Translations under genes and position numbers: made by a program
Origin: Pseudomonadales bacterium
Lineage (GTDB): Bacteria; Pseudomonadota; Gammaproteobacteria; Pseudomonadales; Pseudohongiellaceae
Length of the DNA: 6,894 nt
NCBI GenBank assembly: GCA_022360535.1
Contig: JAKSCP010000130.1
Location: 1-6,894 of the forward strand
Direction of reading: 5' to 3'
In this document: positions 6,500 through 6,894 of the stretch, one piece after another
Layout: every line of letters begins with the position of its first letter
Position numbering within the stretch: position 1 is the first letter of the stretch
Notes under the pieces: model-generated
What the model was told of the DNA's origin: nothing
Databases searched by the model: none
The model's input: the letters and a program-made list of their open reading frames with translations, nothing else

Positions 6500-6894
6500 A
6501 TGACTGAAAGACCTACACAACTGCGTCGCAGCCTTTCCACGTCACAAGTTGCGCTATATGGGTTGGGCAATATTCTCGGCGCCGGCATTTATGTATTAAT
6601 TGGTGAGATTGCGGGAATCGCAGGAGGATTGGCCCCCTTTGCTTTTCTGCTTGCCGCTTCGGTCGCGGCATTGACTGCGTTTACCTTTGCCGAATTCTCA
6701 TCCCGCTACCCAATGAGCGGCGGTGCCGCGCTATACGTCCACAGAGGATTCAATCGCCCCAAGCTGACCTTATTGGTTGGCATTCTCATGGTGACTACCG
6801 GGATCGTGTCATCCGCCACAATCACACGGGGTTTCGTTGGTTACCTGGACGTCTTCGTGGACCTTCCCCCTACTCTCACTATCGTGGTTCTGGT
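6500..6894 (+). CDS. APC-superfamily amino-acid permease, N-terminal part (3' end outside window)
   Basis: The open frame from ATG 6500 runs 131 full codons without a stop to the right edge. After a short cationic N-terminus it shows Y-G-L-G-N-I-L-G-A-G-I-Y-V-L-I-G (20-35), the first transmembrane helix with the G-A-G motif that in APC transporters forms the unwound amino-acid-binding segment. A second hydrophobic helix (about 44-65) leads to F-A-E-F-S-S-R-Y-P-M-S-G-G-A (63-76), the conserved loop entering helix 3 (R-Y-P-x-S-G-G), and another helix spans about 90-108. The best fit is a basic/neutral amino-acid permease of the APC/CAT type in the inner membrane; the substrate is not determinable from this part. 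A GGA about 7 nt upstream supports the start. It is transcribed divergently from the MFS gene. A full-length member would be roughly 400-500 residues, so most of the gene is missing here. Confidence 0.88.
   Translation, partial: MTERPTQLRRSLSTSQVALYGLGNILGAGIYVLIGEIAGIAGGLAPFAFLLAASVAALTAFTFAEFSSRYPMSGGAALYVHRGFNRPKLTLLVGILMVTTGIVSSATITRGFVGYLDVFVDLPPTLTIVVL

Noticed and set aside
1..6894. CRISPR arrays, tRNA genes, insertion sequences, phage or defence genes
   Set aside because: No regularly spaced repeats, cloverleaf, transposase, terminal inverted repeats or defence-type domains were seen on either strand; nearly all sequence is accounted for by five housekeeping-type or metabolic genes and one conserved DUF gene.

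Overview
The window reads as an ordinary chromosomal segment of a gammaproteobacterium with moderate GC. The DUF1631 protein, the kynureninase end and the serine hydrolase with its long N-terminal extension are what marine Cellvibrionales/OM60-type genomes usually carry. That placement comes from recognising the families by eye, not from a search.

Layout from left to right. (1) The 3' end of a kynureninase gene (tryptophan/kynurenine catabolism) runs in from the left edge and stops at 221. (2) A leader of about 200 bp (222-422) has several small inverted repeats, a weak sigma70-like promoter and a 4-codon upstream ORF whose stop overlaps the next start. (3) A 759-residue cytosolic DUF1631 protein occupies 423-2702 on the + strand. 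(4) Three minus-strand genes follow: a lysophospholipid-acyltransferase-like protein (2710-3594), a membrane-anchored or exported beta-lactamase-fold serine hydrolase (3690-5045) and an MFS transporter of the monocarboxylate/oxalate-formate type (5104-6375). In transcription order this is MFS, hydrolase, acyltransferase, with gaps of 58 and 95 bp, so they may form one operon, possibly with an extra promoter before the acyltransferase. (5) A 124-bp divergent intergenic region (6376-6499) separates this block from the 5' part of an APC-superfamily amino-acid permease, which runs off the right edge.

The genes do not form one evident pathway. Kynureninase and the APC permease both concern amino acids, but they are almost 6.3 kb apart and nothing links them. 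The MFS/hydrolase pair could be an uptake-plus-hydrolysis unit, but that is inference. The DUF1631 gene and the acyltransferase converge with only 7 bp between their stop codons and no visible terminator.

No tRNA, rRNA, CRISPR array, insertion sequence, phage gene or attachment site was seen. I found no convincing undescribed system. The items most worth a second look are the uncharacterised DUF1631 protein, two tiny upstream ORFs that overlap the starts of larger genes, and the alternative hairpins in the DUF1631 leader.
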